8,507 bases of DNA from Chloroflexota bacterium (GTDB lineage Bacteria; Chloroflexota; Anaerolineae; Fen-1058), in NCBI GenBank assembly GCA_016219235.1, contig JACRBO010000518.1:1-8507 (forward strand). Direction: 5' to 3'. The translations under genes and the position numbers were made by a program. Positions 1-6,628 of this stretch are shown here, one piece after another; the stretch's first letter is position 1; each line of letters starts with the position of its first letter. The notes beneath the pieces were generated by a model. That model did not search any database, had not been told where the DNA came from, and was given only the letters and a program-made list of their open reading frames with translations.

Positions 1-268
1 CGGGCGGGGCGGCGAAGCGCTGCGTCACGTAAAGTTGATCAAAAGTGGCGTGGACCTGAGTGACGACCAGTTGATCGAGGTGGGTGTGTAAAGCGGCCAG
101 ATAGCGGCTTTCGATGTTGGCGGTGAGCGAGTTGCGCAGTTGGTTGACGCGCTCACGCCAACCGGCCGCAATATGTTGCAGACCCCCACGCTGATGGTAG
201 AGCACGAAGGCGATGACCCACGCGACGATTAAGCCGATAACGAAGGAGGGAAAGTCGAATTTGAACAT
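1..268 (-). CDS. N-terminus of a membrane-anchored protein, possibly a STAND/NACHT-type NTPase (partial)
   Basis: This minus-strand gene starts at ATG 268-266 and leaves the window after 89 codons with no stop. The protein opens with MFKFDFPSF and a single hydrophobic helix at about residues 8-24 (VIGLIVAWVIAFVLY). A basic, amphipathic stretch follows (WRERVNQLRNSL, RYLAALHTHLDQL), then VTQVHATFDQLYVTQRFAAPP. The layout of one anchor helix, an Arg-rich linker, a short helix with RY and an 'L-Y-V-x-x-R-F' strand resembles, from memory, the N-termini of large Chloroflexota NTPases with NACHT or repeat domains. The P-loop that would prove this lies outside the window. Only a weak AGAGA-like ribosome site precedes the ATG. 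The gene runs in the same direction as the zinc-ribbon gene upstream, separated by a palindromic repeat cluster. What is seen is a membrane-anchored N-terminus; the NTPase call is inference. Confidence 0.6.
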   Translation of the reverse strand, partial: MFKFDFPSFVIGLIVAWVIAFVLYHQRGGLQHIAAGWRERVNQLRNSLTANIESRYLAALHTHLDQLVVTQVHATFDQLYVTQRFAAPP

Positions 269-286
269 GGGCATCTCTGTGTAGCG

Positions 287-413
287 AATCGGTCGATTGG
301 TAACTGGTAATCAGTCAACTGGTAATCAGTCAACTGGTGATTGGTCAGTTGGTGATTGCTAACCGGCCGACTGATTACCGATTGACCGATCACCGATTAC
401 TGATCAACCGATT
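287..413. repeat. Palindromic cluster of short GGTAATCAGTC-type repeats
   Basis: The left half holds four 15-base units at 302-361; the first two (302-316, 317-331) are identical AACTGGTAATCAGTC and the next two are degenerate. The right half (about 364-413) is built from the reverse-complement words (GATTACCGATTGACCGATC and similar), so the whole cluster is an imperfect inverted repeat around ACCGGCCG. It fills almost the whole gap between two minus-strand genes, and the TAA stop of the zinc-ribbon gene (414-412) lies inside its right edge. The word AATCGGTCGATTGGT at 287-301 recurs exactly at 7681-7695 inside gene B2. It could act as a weak terminator or spacer hairpin, but there is no U-tract. 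Confidence 0.85.
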
Positions 414-1113
414 ATGGCCTGACTAAGATACGCTCGCAATTGCCGCAGCGTGCATACTGATCATTCTGGCTGACCTGTTGCATCACGCTAGCGGTGACGC
501 GCACGCCGCAACCGCCGCACAATTGGCCGTTGAGTTCGACGACGGCGACACCGGCTTTGCGCCGCCGCAGTTGATCGTACAGAGCCAGATCGGGGGCGGG
601 CAAGGCGGCGCGGGCGGCGGCCTGATCGCGGTGTTCATTGGTCAGATTTGCTTCCAATTGGACCTGTTCGGTAATGAGATCGGACTGGCTGTGTCGCCAG
701 TTGGCTTCGATCTGCTCGAAGTCGGCGGTGCGCTGTTGCAGGGCCGTCTCGGCTTCTTCAAGTTCGAGCATGGCGTTGAAGAGCTGCTCGTCTAGTTTAG
801 TTTTCTGCCGCTTCAATGAACTGATGTCGTTCTGCAGGTCGAGGAGTTCCTTGGGGTTTTTGACCGCGCCGCTGTACAGACGTTTTTCGGCCAGCTCTAT
901 CTTGTCGTCCACTGTGGCGTCGGCCAATTCAAGGTCTTTGCGTGTGGCCCGGCGTTGGGCTGCCAGTTGCTCGGTGTCATGCCGCGCCCGACGGGCGGCG
1001 ACCAGTTGCTCGGTCTCGCGCAGGCTGGCTTTGATCTCGGCCAGGCGTTTGATCAGCCGATCGATGACGGCATCGGTGTCTTGCAATTCGAGGAGCGTAT
1101 CGGTCTTGCCCAC
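412..1113 (-). CDS. Coiled-coil C4-type zinc ribbon protein (HP0958/CdsZ-like family)
   Basis: The 233-residue product is a long coiled coil (about residues 5-165, rich in E, Q, R, L and A heptads) followed by a C-terminal zinc ribbon. The ribbon cysteines are C199-GG-C202 and C223-GN-C226, the last within C-x-x-C-E-R-I-L. The hairpin region carries YSGAVKNPKELLDLQNDI at 80-97, the signature of the C4-type zinc-ribbon family (PF02591 type). Characterised relatives include Helicobacter HP0958 (FlgZ) and Chlamydia CdsZ, which act as chaperone-like or nucleic-acid-binding proteins. Length matches the family (about 240). I chose GTG 1113-1111 because GGAGG lies 4 bases upstream. The frame continues to ATG codons at 1155 and 1221, but the first overlaps the -10 box and the family N-terminus begins at the LLELQDTD region. 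The gene is divergent from the membrane operon and monocistronic or first before the partial gene. Role here is unknown. Confidence 0.9.
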   Translation of the reverse strand: MGKTDTLLELQDTDAVIDRLIKRLAEIKASLRETEQLVAARRARHDTEQLAAQRRATRKDLELADATVDDKIELAEKRLYSGAVKNPKELLDLQNDISSLKRQKTKLDEQLFNAMLELEEAETALQQRTADFEQIEANWRHSQSDLITEQVQLEANLTNEHRDQAAARAALPAPDLALYDQLRRRKAGVAVVELNGQLCGGCGVRVTASVMQQVSQNDQYARCGNCERILVRP

Positions 1114-1117
1114 AGCG

Positions 1118-1122
1118 CCTCC
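1118..1122 (-). promoter_or_regulatory. Shine-Dalgarno site GGAGG fixing the GTG start
   Basis: Read on the minus strand this is AGCGGAGG, then CGCT, then the GTG at 1113-1111. It is the strongest ribosome site in the window and decides the short start of the zinc-ribbon gene over the in-frame ATG at 1155-1153. Confidence 0.7.
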
Positions 1123-1153
1123 GCTCGGCGATAGGTATATAGATAGCACGTCC

Positions 1154-1183
1154 ATTATAGCCTGTATCGCAAGCGTGACGCAA
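1154..1183 (-). promoter_or_regulatory. Sigma-70-type promoter of the zinc-ribbon gene
   Basis: On the minus strand a perfect -10 TATAAT (1159-1154) is preceded, with an 18-base spacer, by TTGCGT (1183-1178), which matches the -35 consensus only at TTG. Transcription would start near 1147, leaving a leader of about 34 bases that contains the GGAGG site. The spacer overlaps the left arm of an inverted repeat, so the promoter may be controlled. Confidence 0.6.
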
Positions 1184-1198
1184 GCTTGCCGCGATACA
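1163..1198. promoter_or_regulatory. Inverted repeat in the divergent promoter region
   Basis: TGTATCGC (1163-1170) and GCGATACA (1191-1198) are perfect 8-base inverted arms around a 20-base centre, which itself contains AAGC/GCTT and the palindrome CAAGCTTG (1181-1188). The element spans the spacer and -35 of the minus-strand promoter and lies 40-80 bases upstream of the plus-strand -10. It could be an operator, or another copy of a dispersed palindromic repeat. Confidence 0.45.
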
Positions 1199-1240
1199 AA
1201 CGTGCTTGCGCGCCAGCACACTTTTGACGAGAAGATGTGC

Positions 1241-1246
1241 TAGAAT
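1241..1246 (+). promoter_or_regulatory. Extended -10 of the membrane-protein operon, probably leaderless
   Basis: TAGAAT (1241-1246) is preceded directly by TGC, giving a TGn extended -10. TTGACG at 1224-1229 is only 11 bases upstream, too close for a standard -35. The start codon of A1 is at 1256, 9 bases after the -10, where transcription would begin. No Shine-Dalgarno fits, so the message is likely leaderless or nearly so. AGCACA (1215-1220) and TGTGCT (1236-1241) form a 6-base inverted repeat touching the -10. Confidence 0.5.
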
Positions 1247-1255
1247 CAGGCCGTC

Positions 1256-2782
1256 ATGTTCACCGCGATCACTTCTGCTGAACGCCGTTGGTTGTTGCTC
1301 AGTTCGATCGGCGTGCTGGCGCTGGCCTCGCTGCCGTACCTCGCCGGCGCGCTGGCGGCCGGCCCCGATCGGGTCTTCAGCGGCTTACAGGTTAATCCGC
1401 TCGATGGCCTGAGTTATCTTGCCAAGATGCAGATCGGTCTGCAAGGCGATTGGCTCTTCACGCTGCGTTACACCGCCGAGCAGGGGCAGGGCGCCTTGGT
1501 CTACACCTACTTCATCGCGCTGGGTCAACTGGCGCGGATTCTTAGTTTGCCGCTGATCGTGGTGTTTCACGCAGCGCGGCTGCTCGGCGGCCTGGCTCTG
1601 TTGTGGTCGATCTATGCGTTGGTCGCGCGCGTGACCGACGCGATCGATCAGCGACGGCGGGCGTGGTGGCTGATCGCGGTCTCGTCGGGGCTGGGGTGGT
1701 TGGCGTTGCTGCTGGGGCACGGCGCGTCGTCTGATCTCACGATTCCTGAATCGAACACGTTTTACAGTCTTGTCGCGAACGCACATTTTGCGCTGGCGAC
1801 GGCGTTGATGCTGGCGATGTTCCTGCTGGTGTTTGACGCGGCCAAAGTCACGTTACGCCGCGCCATTGGCCTGAGCATTTCATCGGTCGCGCTGGCCGTC
1901 ATTCAGCCGTTTGCCGCATTGGCTGTCTATGTTGTGCTGGGTGCAACACTTTTGGTACTGTGGCGTCGAGATCGCTCACTGCCGCGTGGGCCGTTGACCT
2001 TGACGGTGATCGCCGGGTTTATCACGGCACCGGTTCTCTCGGCTATCTATCTGGCCATGCAGTTGGATCCGTTGCTGCGCACATGGCTGGCGCAGAATCA
2101 AACCTGGTCGCCACCGCCGATCGAGTATGTGATTGGTTATGGGCTGTTGCTCGTGCTCGCCGTTCCGGCCGCAAAAGTTGCGTGGCGGCGGCGATCAAAT
2201 TGGGACGTTCTATTGCTCGTGTGGATTGGTGTAACAGCGCTGCTGCTCTACGCGCCGATCTCGCTGCAGCGGCGCTTGTCACTGGGGCTGCACGTGCCGA
2301 TCGGGTTGTTGGCGGCCAGCGGCTTGGGCCAGCTCGCACGCACGATCTGGACACGACGGTTGATCTTTGCGGCGACGCTGCCCACTTCGATCATGATCGT
2401 CGTGGTATTGATCGCAGGTGCGGCCGCACACAGTCCGAGTATCTATCTCACGACGGATGAGTTTGCGACGATGACGTGGCTGCACGATCACGCGCGGTTT
2501 GATGATGTGGTGCTGGCCGCGCCGGAAACGAGTGCATTTGTCCCGGCCTTTGCAGGGCAGCGGGTGGTGTATGGGCATCCGTATGAAACGGTGGATGCCG
2601 ATCGAAAGAAACAATTGGTGACGGATTTCTTCGTGGGACAAAGCGCTGCGGCTTTGCAAGACGTGAGTTTTGTGCTGATTGGTGCGCGTGAACGGGCGCT
2701 GGGTACGCTGGATGTTACCACTTTGCCGTTGAGTGAAGTGTTCCGATCGGGCGACGTAGTACTCTATACGGTGCAACCGTGA
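1256..2782 (+). CDS. GT-C-like multi-spanning membrane glycosyltransferase candidate, copy A1
   Basis: The 508-residue protein has about 11-12 hydrophobic helices (first about 12-34, last about 375-395) and a C-terminal soluble domain of roughly 110 residues. After helix 1 comes an outward loop with NPLDGLSYLAKM (47-58); D50 sits where GT-C enzymes such as PMT/ArnT carry the catalytic acidic residue. A loop 'YAPISLQRRL' precedes the last helices. The tail carries GHPYET...DRKKQLV..F, conserved in paralogue A2. GT-C enzymes transfer sugars from polyprenyl-phosphate donors on the outer face of the membrane. This assignment rests on topology and loop position, not on a recognised named family, so an uncharacterised membrane protein is the fallback. 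It is the first gene of the operon, starts at an apparently leaderless ATG, and overlaps B1 by one base. Unlike its paralogue, it carries no repeat insertion. Confidence 0.75.
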   Translation: MFTAITSAERRWLLLSSIGVLALASLPYLAGALAAGPDRVFSGLQVNPLDGLSYLAKMQIGLQGDWLFTLRYTAEQGQGALVYTYFIALGQLARILSLPLIVVFHAARLLGGLALLWSIYALVARVTDAIDQRRRAWWLIAVSSGLGWLALLLGHGASSDLTIPESNTFYSLVANAHFALATALMLAMFLLVFDAAKVTLRRAIGLSISSVALAVIQPFAALAVYVVLGATLLVLWRRDRSLPRGPLTLTVIAGFITAPVLSAIYLAMQLDPLLRTWLAQNQTWSPPPIEYVIGYGLLLVLAVPAAKVAWRRRSNWDVLLLVWIGVTALLLYAPISLQRRLSLGLHVPIGLLAASGLGQLARTIWTRRLIFAATLPTSIMIVVVLIAGAAAHSPSIYLTTDEFATMTWLHDHARFDDVVLAAPETSAFVPAFAGQRVVYGHPYETVDADRKKQLVTDFFVGQSAAALQDVSFVLIGARERALGTLDVTTLPLSEVFRSGDVVLYTVQP

Positions 2783-4977
2783 TGCGTCTAATTGCGCTTG
2801 TTTTAGGCTGTTTGCTCATCGGCGGGTTGATCCTCGCGCCGATCGCGCCACGGATCGACGATACGCTGCCCTATCCGGCTAACAGCATGGTGAGCGATCT
2901 CACGCTGACGCACTGGTCGGCGTTTGAGTATGCGCGGCAACAGCTTGCGGCGACGGGACACGTGCCGCTGTGGCGCACGTCGATCTTGTCGGGCACGCCG
3001 TTCGCGGAGAATCCGCTGGCGGGGTTGTTTTATCCGCCGCACTGGCTGGCGTTGTTTGCGCCGTCGCCAACGGCGACGCCGCTGCCGCTGGCCGTCGCGC
3101 TGAACCTTTTGTTATGGCTGCATTTCTCAATGGCGGCCGCAGCGATGTATGCGCTGCTGCGGCGCTGGCAGGTGCGGCCGCTGGCTGCGTTCGCGTCGGC
3201 CATTGCGTACGCAGCCGCACCCAAGATCGTGGCGCACATGGGGCTGGGTCATTTGACGCTGGTGGAGGCGTGGGCGTGGCTGCCGTTGGTGATGTACCCC
3301 CTCCCCAGCCCTCCCCCGTTCGCGTCCTTCGACTCCGCTTCGCTTCGCTCAGGATGCGCGAACAGGGGAGGGAGCACGCTGAGTGGTGTGGCGCTGGGCG
3401 TGTGCGTCCTGGCCGATGCACGCATGGCGATTTATGCGGGGGCGTTGGCGATCAGTTATCTGATCGTGATCGGCGCAGAGCGCGGCGCAGAGCGCGGCGC
3501 AGGGCGCGGCGCGAAGCGCGATCGGCGGGCGTGGCTGAGGACGCCGGGGCGCGTACTGATTGTGATCGTGGTGGCAGCGACGGTCTCGGCTGCGGCCTGG
3601 TTGCCGACATTGTCGTTGTCGAACAATACCTCGCGGGCGGCGTTGTCGCCGGACGAGGCCGGGGTCTTGTCGCTCGATCCGGTGTACCTGCTCGGTTTAT
3701 TGATCGCCGATCGGAGCGGGGCGGCGGAACGCACGACGTATGTCGGCCTGAGCGTGCTCGTGCTGGCCGTGATCGGTGCGCTGCGCGCCCGATCGATCCC
3801 GGCGCGGCTGCGGGCGTGGTTGACGGGCGTGATTGTGATCGGCGCGATCGTGGCTGTGGGCACGCACACGCCGCTGTACGACCTGCTGTTACAACTACCG
3901 GGCGCGTCGCTGCTGCGCGTTCCGGCGCGGGCGTGGTTCGTGGTGGTGTTTGCCTTCGCAGTGCTGGCGGGCGTTGGGTTGCAGACAGTGTTGGCGTCAG
4001 TCAGGCGGCCAGCACATCAGACGGTTGTGGCCGCCGTAAGTCTGGGCTTGATCGTGATCGAGTTGATGTCGGTCGATTGGGCTGTGTATCGAGTGGAAAC
4101 CGTCGAGGCGGCGTTTTCGAAGGGTCGTGACGTGGCCGCGTGGTTGAAGCAGCAGCCGGGTGATTTTCGGGTCTATTCGCCGTCGCTATCGATTCCACAG
4201 CATGTGGCACAGCAGTATGAGTTGCAGTTGGCCGATGGCGTCGATCCGCTGCAACTGACGCGCTATGTGCGTTTGATGCAGCGCGCCACCGGTGTCGGCG
4301 CGTGGGGCTACTCGGTGACGCTGCCGCCGTTTGCGGGCATCACGACCGATGCCGACATCGGCACGGCATTGAAAGACGTGCAACCAAACACAGCCTTGTT
4401 GGGTGCGCTCAACGTGAAGTTTGTCGTCGCCGAGTTTCCGATCGAGTCGGCTGATCTGATCGAGCGCTATCGCAGCGGTGAGACGATCGTGTATGAGAAT
4501 GATCGCTATCGGCCGCGCGCGGTGGTCGTCAATCGAATTGATGTGGCAACGTCGCCGGACGAAGCGGCGACATGGCTGGAATCAACCGCGTTGGATGCGG
4601 CGGCGGTTGTCGAAGGGTTGCCGTATCCGATCGAGTTGCCAACGACCGCGCGCGACGTGCGGATCATTGACTGGCAGGCGGATCGGATCCAGATCGAAGC
4701 GGCGGGGCCGGGGCTGCTGGTGCTGAGCGAAGTTTACGCGCCCGATTGGACGGCGACGCTGGCGGGTGAACCAGCGATGATCTTTGCGACGGACGTGGCG
4801 CTGCGGGGTGTGTATGTGCCGTGGGGCACGCATTCGATCGAGTTGGTGTATCAACCGAAGCGCGTTTACGCCGGTCTGATGATCTCATTGCTAGGGCTGA
4901 TGGCCTGCGGCGTCGCCCTGGCTCTCGCCACGTTCACCGAGCGTCAGCGGCGCGCAGTGGAGTCCTTGAAAATATGA
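2782..4977 (+). CDS. YfhO-family membrane protein, copy B1
   Basis: The 731-residue protein shows the YfhO layout. Helix 1 is at 4-22. An outer loop follows with D39, PLW (62-64), G-T-P (71-73), ENP and FYP (83-85). About a dozen further helices follow, then a large outer soluble domain with VYEND-x-x-x-PRAVV and LLVLSEVYAPDW, and a closing helix after 'GTHSIELVYQPKRVYAG'. Characterised YfhO proteins of Firmicutes add sugars to teichoic acid from undecaprenyl-phosphate donors; the acceptor here is unknown. I start at ATG 2782, overlapping the A1 stop as TGATG; GTG 2779 in frame is the alternative. No Shine-Dalgarno is visible, so translation is probably coupled to A1. Two loops predicted cytosolic are lengthened by repeats: a palindromic element at residues 173-197 and a GAER-type array at 231-246. 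The frame stays open through both. It overlaps A2 at its 3' end. Confidence 0.88.
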   Translation: MRLIALVLGCLLIGGLILAPIAPRIDDTLPYPANSMVSDLTLTHWSAFEYARQQLAATGHVPLWRTSILSGTPFAENPLAGLFYPPHWLALFAPSPTATPLPLAVALNLLLWLHFSMAAAAMYALLRRWQVRPLAAFASAIAYAAAPKIVAHMGLGHLTLVEAWAWLPLVMYPLPSPPPFASFDSASLRSGCANRGGSTLSGVALGVCVLADARMAIYAGALAISYLIVIGAERGAERGAGRGAKRDRRAWLRTPGRVLIVIVVAATVSAAAWLPTLSLSNNTSRAALSPDEAGVLSLDPVYLLGLLIADRSGAAERTTYVGLSVLVLAVIGALRARSIPARLRAWLTGVIVIGAIVAVGTHTPLYDLLLQLPGASLLRVPARAWFVVVFAFAVLAGVGLQTVLASVRRPAHQTVVAAVSLGLIVIELMSVDWAVYRVETVEAAFSKGRDVAAWLKQQPGDFRVYSPSLSIPQHVAQQYELQLADGVDPLQLTRYVRLMQRATGVGAWGYSVTLPPFAGITTDADIGTALKDVQPNTALLGALNVKFVVAEFPIESADLIERYRSGETIVYENDRYRPRAVVVNRIDVATSPDEAATWLESTALDAAAVVEGLPYPIELPTTARDVRIIDWQADRIQIEAAGPGLLVLSEVYAPDWTATLAGEPAMIFATDVALRGVYVPWGTHSIELVYQPKRVYAGLMISLLGLMACGVALALATFTERQRRAVESLKI
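3298..3372 (+). repeat. Palindromic repeat element inserted in frame in B1
   Basis: The arms CCCTCCCCCGTTCGC (3309-3323) and GCGAACAGGGGAGGG (3358-3372) are complementary at 14 of 15 positions and enclose a 34-base loop. The segment encodes PLPSPPPF...CANRGG, out of character with the hydrophobic protein around it. A second copy with the same arms but a different loop lies at 7309-7347 in B2. The DNA or mRNA could form a strong hairpin; there is no U-tract. It is placed between two membrane helices. Confidence 0.85.
3325..3354 (+). repeat. Second repeat nested in the palindrome loop
   Basis: The loop begins TCCTTCGACTCCGC and ends CGCTCAGGA, with TCCT/AGGA as terminal inverted bases and TTCGC repeats in the middle. 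It encodes FDSASLRSG. I recall near-identical words as dispersed repeats in many environmental bacterial genomes. It appears to be an independent element sitting inside the larger palindrome, since the other palindrome copy (7309-7347) lacks it. Confidence 0.55.
3472..3519 (+). repeat. Four-unit 12-base tandem repeat in B1
   Basis: Four units of 12 bases follow one another: GGCGCAGAGCGC twice, GGCGCAGGGCGC, then GGCGCGAAGCGC. They are in frame and encode GAER-GAER-GAGR-GAKR at residues 231-246, a charged, net basic loop between helices. A length of 12 keeps any copy-number change in frame. Confidence 0.9.
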
Positions 4978-6599
4978 TTCGACGGAATGCCGTCACTCGG
5001 ACCGAATGGCGCTGGGTGTTCGTCTGGATCGTCATCGCCCTGATCATCTCCAGCATCCCGTATGCGATCGGTGCGCTGCGCTCAACCTCAGATCACGTCT
5101 TCGGCGGATTTGTGATCGCCATTGAAGACGGCAACTCTTATTTAGCCAAGATGAATGAAGGCGCGCATGGGGCATGGCTATTTCATTTGCCCTACACTTC
5201 CGAGCCGCATACGGGCACACTCATTTACATCCATTATTTGCTGCTGGGGAAAATTGCCGCAGTCTTTGGTCTGCCGCTCAGTGTTGTCTTTCATTTGGCG
5301 CGGCTGATCTTTGCGACGCTGTATCTGCTGGTGTTGTACCGGTTTATCGCCAGGTTCGCCGTAGCGCGTGCCGCTCGCCGGATCGCCTTTCTGCTGGTGG
5401 TGTTTAGCGGCGGACTCGGCTGGCTGCTAATCTTGATGGGCCAGCCGAATTGGCTGGGCAGCGCCCCGCTGGACCTGATCTCGCCTGAAGCGTTTACGTT
5501 CCTGACGATCTACGCCTTTCCCCACATCAGCCTGGCGCGGATGTGCTTGCTGCTGGGTTTCATGGCGCTGTGGTCTGATCATTCGCGCCCGATTTGGGCG
5601 GGTCTGTGCTGGTTCGTGATGGGCGTCCTCGTGCCACTCGATGTCGGCGTGGTGTATGCGATCCTGGCCGCGAGCGTGATCGCGGTTTCAATCGATCGAC
5701 GGCGCCTGGCCGGCGATGTGTTACGCCGGTCGATCATCCCGGTCATCATGATCGCGCCGATCATCGGTTACAGTTTCATGCTGTTTACGTTTGATCCGAT
5801 TTTGACCGAATGGTACACGCAGGGCATTATGCTCTCGCCGCCGCCGCTGCATTTCGTGGTGGGCTATTTGCTGGTCGGCGTGCTGGCGATTATTGGGCTG
5901 AAGAAAAATCCAAACTCTGAAGCTCGTAACCCGAAGTTGGTGGCCTGGTTTGTGATTGGCCCCGTGCTAGCCTATGCGCCGTTTAGCTTTCAACGCCGCC
6001 TGATCGAAGGTTGGCAGATTTCGCTGAGTATCTTCGCCGCAATGGGTCTGGTATATCGCGTCTTGCCCGCGTGGCGTCGATCGCGGGTGGTGCGCCGGCT
6101 GGCGACCCATCGCCGCTACTCGGCGCGTGGTCTGCGCCAGTGGGCGCTCGCCGCCGTGTTGTTGCTGTTGTTTGCGACCTACGCGTTGTTGTTGAGCGAA
6201 CAATCGATGCGGATGCTGGCGCAGTTGCCGCCCAGTTTCCGTGACGGCGGCGAAATCGCCGCGCTGCGCTGGCTGGATGCTCAAGTGCAACCTGATGCTG
6301 TGATCCTCGCCTCGTATGCGACGAGTAATTTCGCGCCGACGATCGTGGCTGCGCGGATGTTCACGGGACACGGCCCGGAGACAGCCTACAGCGATCGGAA
6401 GCGCGAACTTGTGGCAGCGTTTTACGCGGCCGCTACTCCCGACGAGGCGCGTCAAGCGTTCTTGCGCGACTGGTCGATCACTTACGTCATTTACGGCCCG
6501 TTGGAAAAACAGTTGGGCCAGGTTGACCTGTCGGGGTTGGATAATCTCGATCTGGTGTATGACCGGAACGGGTATCAGATATATCGAATCAAGCGCTAA
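4974..6599 (+). CDS. GT-C-like multi-spanning membrane glycosyltransferase candidate, copy A2
   Basis: The 541-residue protein is a clear paralogue of A1. Shared landmarks are VFGGF...EDGNSYLAKM (44-60, with D52 matching A1 D50), an LPYTSE loop, 'VVFHLARL', SGGLGWL, the 'YAPFSFQRRL' loop, and the tail GHGPET...DRKRELV..F. It has about 11-12 helices and a C-terminal soluble domain ending at 6599. I chose ATG 4974, which overlaps the B1 stop as ATGA. The frame is open upstream to 4821, but that part runs through the end of B1 and has no membrane character. A weak GGAG lies 11 bases before the ATG, and coupling to B1 is likely. Residues 312-321 (NPNSEARNPK) are a repeat-derived insertion in a loop predicted cytosolic. 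Function is inferred from topology as for A1. Confidence 0.78.
   Translation: MIRRNAVTRTEWRWVFVWIVIALIISSIPYAIGALRSTSDHVFGGFVIAIEDGNSYLAKMNEGAHGAWLFHLPYTSEPHTGTLIYIHYLLLGKIAAVFGLPLSVVFHLARLIFATLYLLVLYRFIARFAVARAARRIAFLLVVFSGGLGWLLILMGQPNWLGSAPLDLISPEAFTFLTIYAFPHISLARMCLLLGFMALWSDHSRPIWAGLCWFVMGVLVPLDVGVVYAILAASVIAVSIDRRRLAGDVLRRSIIPVIMIAPIIGYSFMLFTFDPILTEWYTQGIMLSPPPLHFVVGYLLVGVLAIIGLKKNPNSEARNPKLVAWFVIGPVLAYAPFSFQRRLIEGWQISLSIFAAMGLVYRVLPAWRRSRVVRRLATHRRYSARGLRQWALAAVLLLLFATYALLLSEQSMRMLAQLPPSFRDGGEIAALRWLDAQVQPDAVILASYATSNFAPTIVAARMFTGHGPETAYSDRKRELVAAFYAAATPDEARQAFLRDWSITYVIYGPLEKQLGQVDLSGLDNLDLVYDRNGYQIYRIKR
5907..5936 (+). repeat. Short interspersed repeat encoding NPNSEARNPK in A2
   Basis: AATCCAAACTCTGAAG followed by CTCGTAACCCGAAG is AT-richer than its surroundings and encodes hydrophilic NPNSEARNPK between two helices. 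A1 has AWRRRSNWD at the matching place. I recall this AATCC-AAA / GAA-GC-CG-AATCCGAA word family as a dispersed repeat in other environmental genomes; only one copy is in this window, so it cannot be shown here as a repeat. Confidence 0.5.
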
Positions 6600-6628
6600 C
6601 CACGAAGCACACGAAGAGCACGAAGAAG
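6600..6628 (+). repeat. Nine-base ACGAAG repeat filling the A2-B2 spacer
   Basis: The whole spacer is CCACGAAGCA, CACGAAGAG, CACGAAGAAG: three 9-base steps of CACGAAGNN, with a degenerate fourth (GATGAAG) that contains the B2 start codon. In another frame it reads NHEAHEEHEE, a peptide I recall as a widespread artefact of this repeat. The purine-rich AAGAAG directly before the ATG is the only ribosome-site candidate for B2. Confidence 0.8.

Noticed and set aside
302..361. CRISPR-like array
   Set aside because: Units are 15 bases, directly adjacent, with no spacers, and decay into an inverted arrangement.
1114..1221. Upstream starts (1155 or 1221) for the zinc-ribbon protein
   Set aside because: The ATG at 1155 overlaps the TATAAT box, and the longer form runs through the promoter and inverted repeat; GGAGG precedes GTG 1113.
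638..1243. Plus-strand open frame of about 200 codons across the zinc-ribbon gene
   Set aside because: It is Ser/Arg/Cys-rich with no fold signature and lies antisense to a clear C4 zinc-ribbon protein.
3298..3372. Rho-independent terminator inside B1
   Set aside because: The hairpin is strong, but there is no following U-tract and the B1 frame and operon continue.
2970..4130. Plus-strand open frame of 386 codons within B1
   Set aside because: Its Gly/Arg/Ala-rich translation has no domain character and the overlapping frame encodes a full YfhO-type protein; high GC creates such shadows.
4821..4973. A 51-codon N-terminal extension of A2
   Set aside because: It overlaps the last part of B1, lacks membrane character and has no match in A1; the ATGA overlap at 4974 is the natural start.
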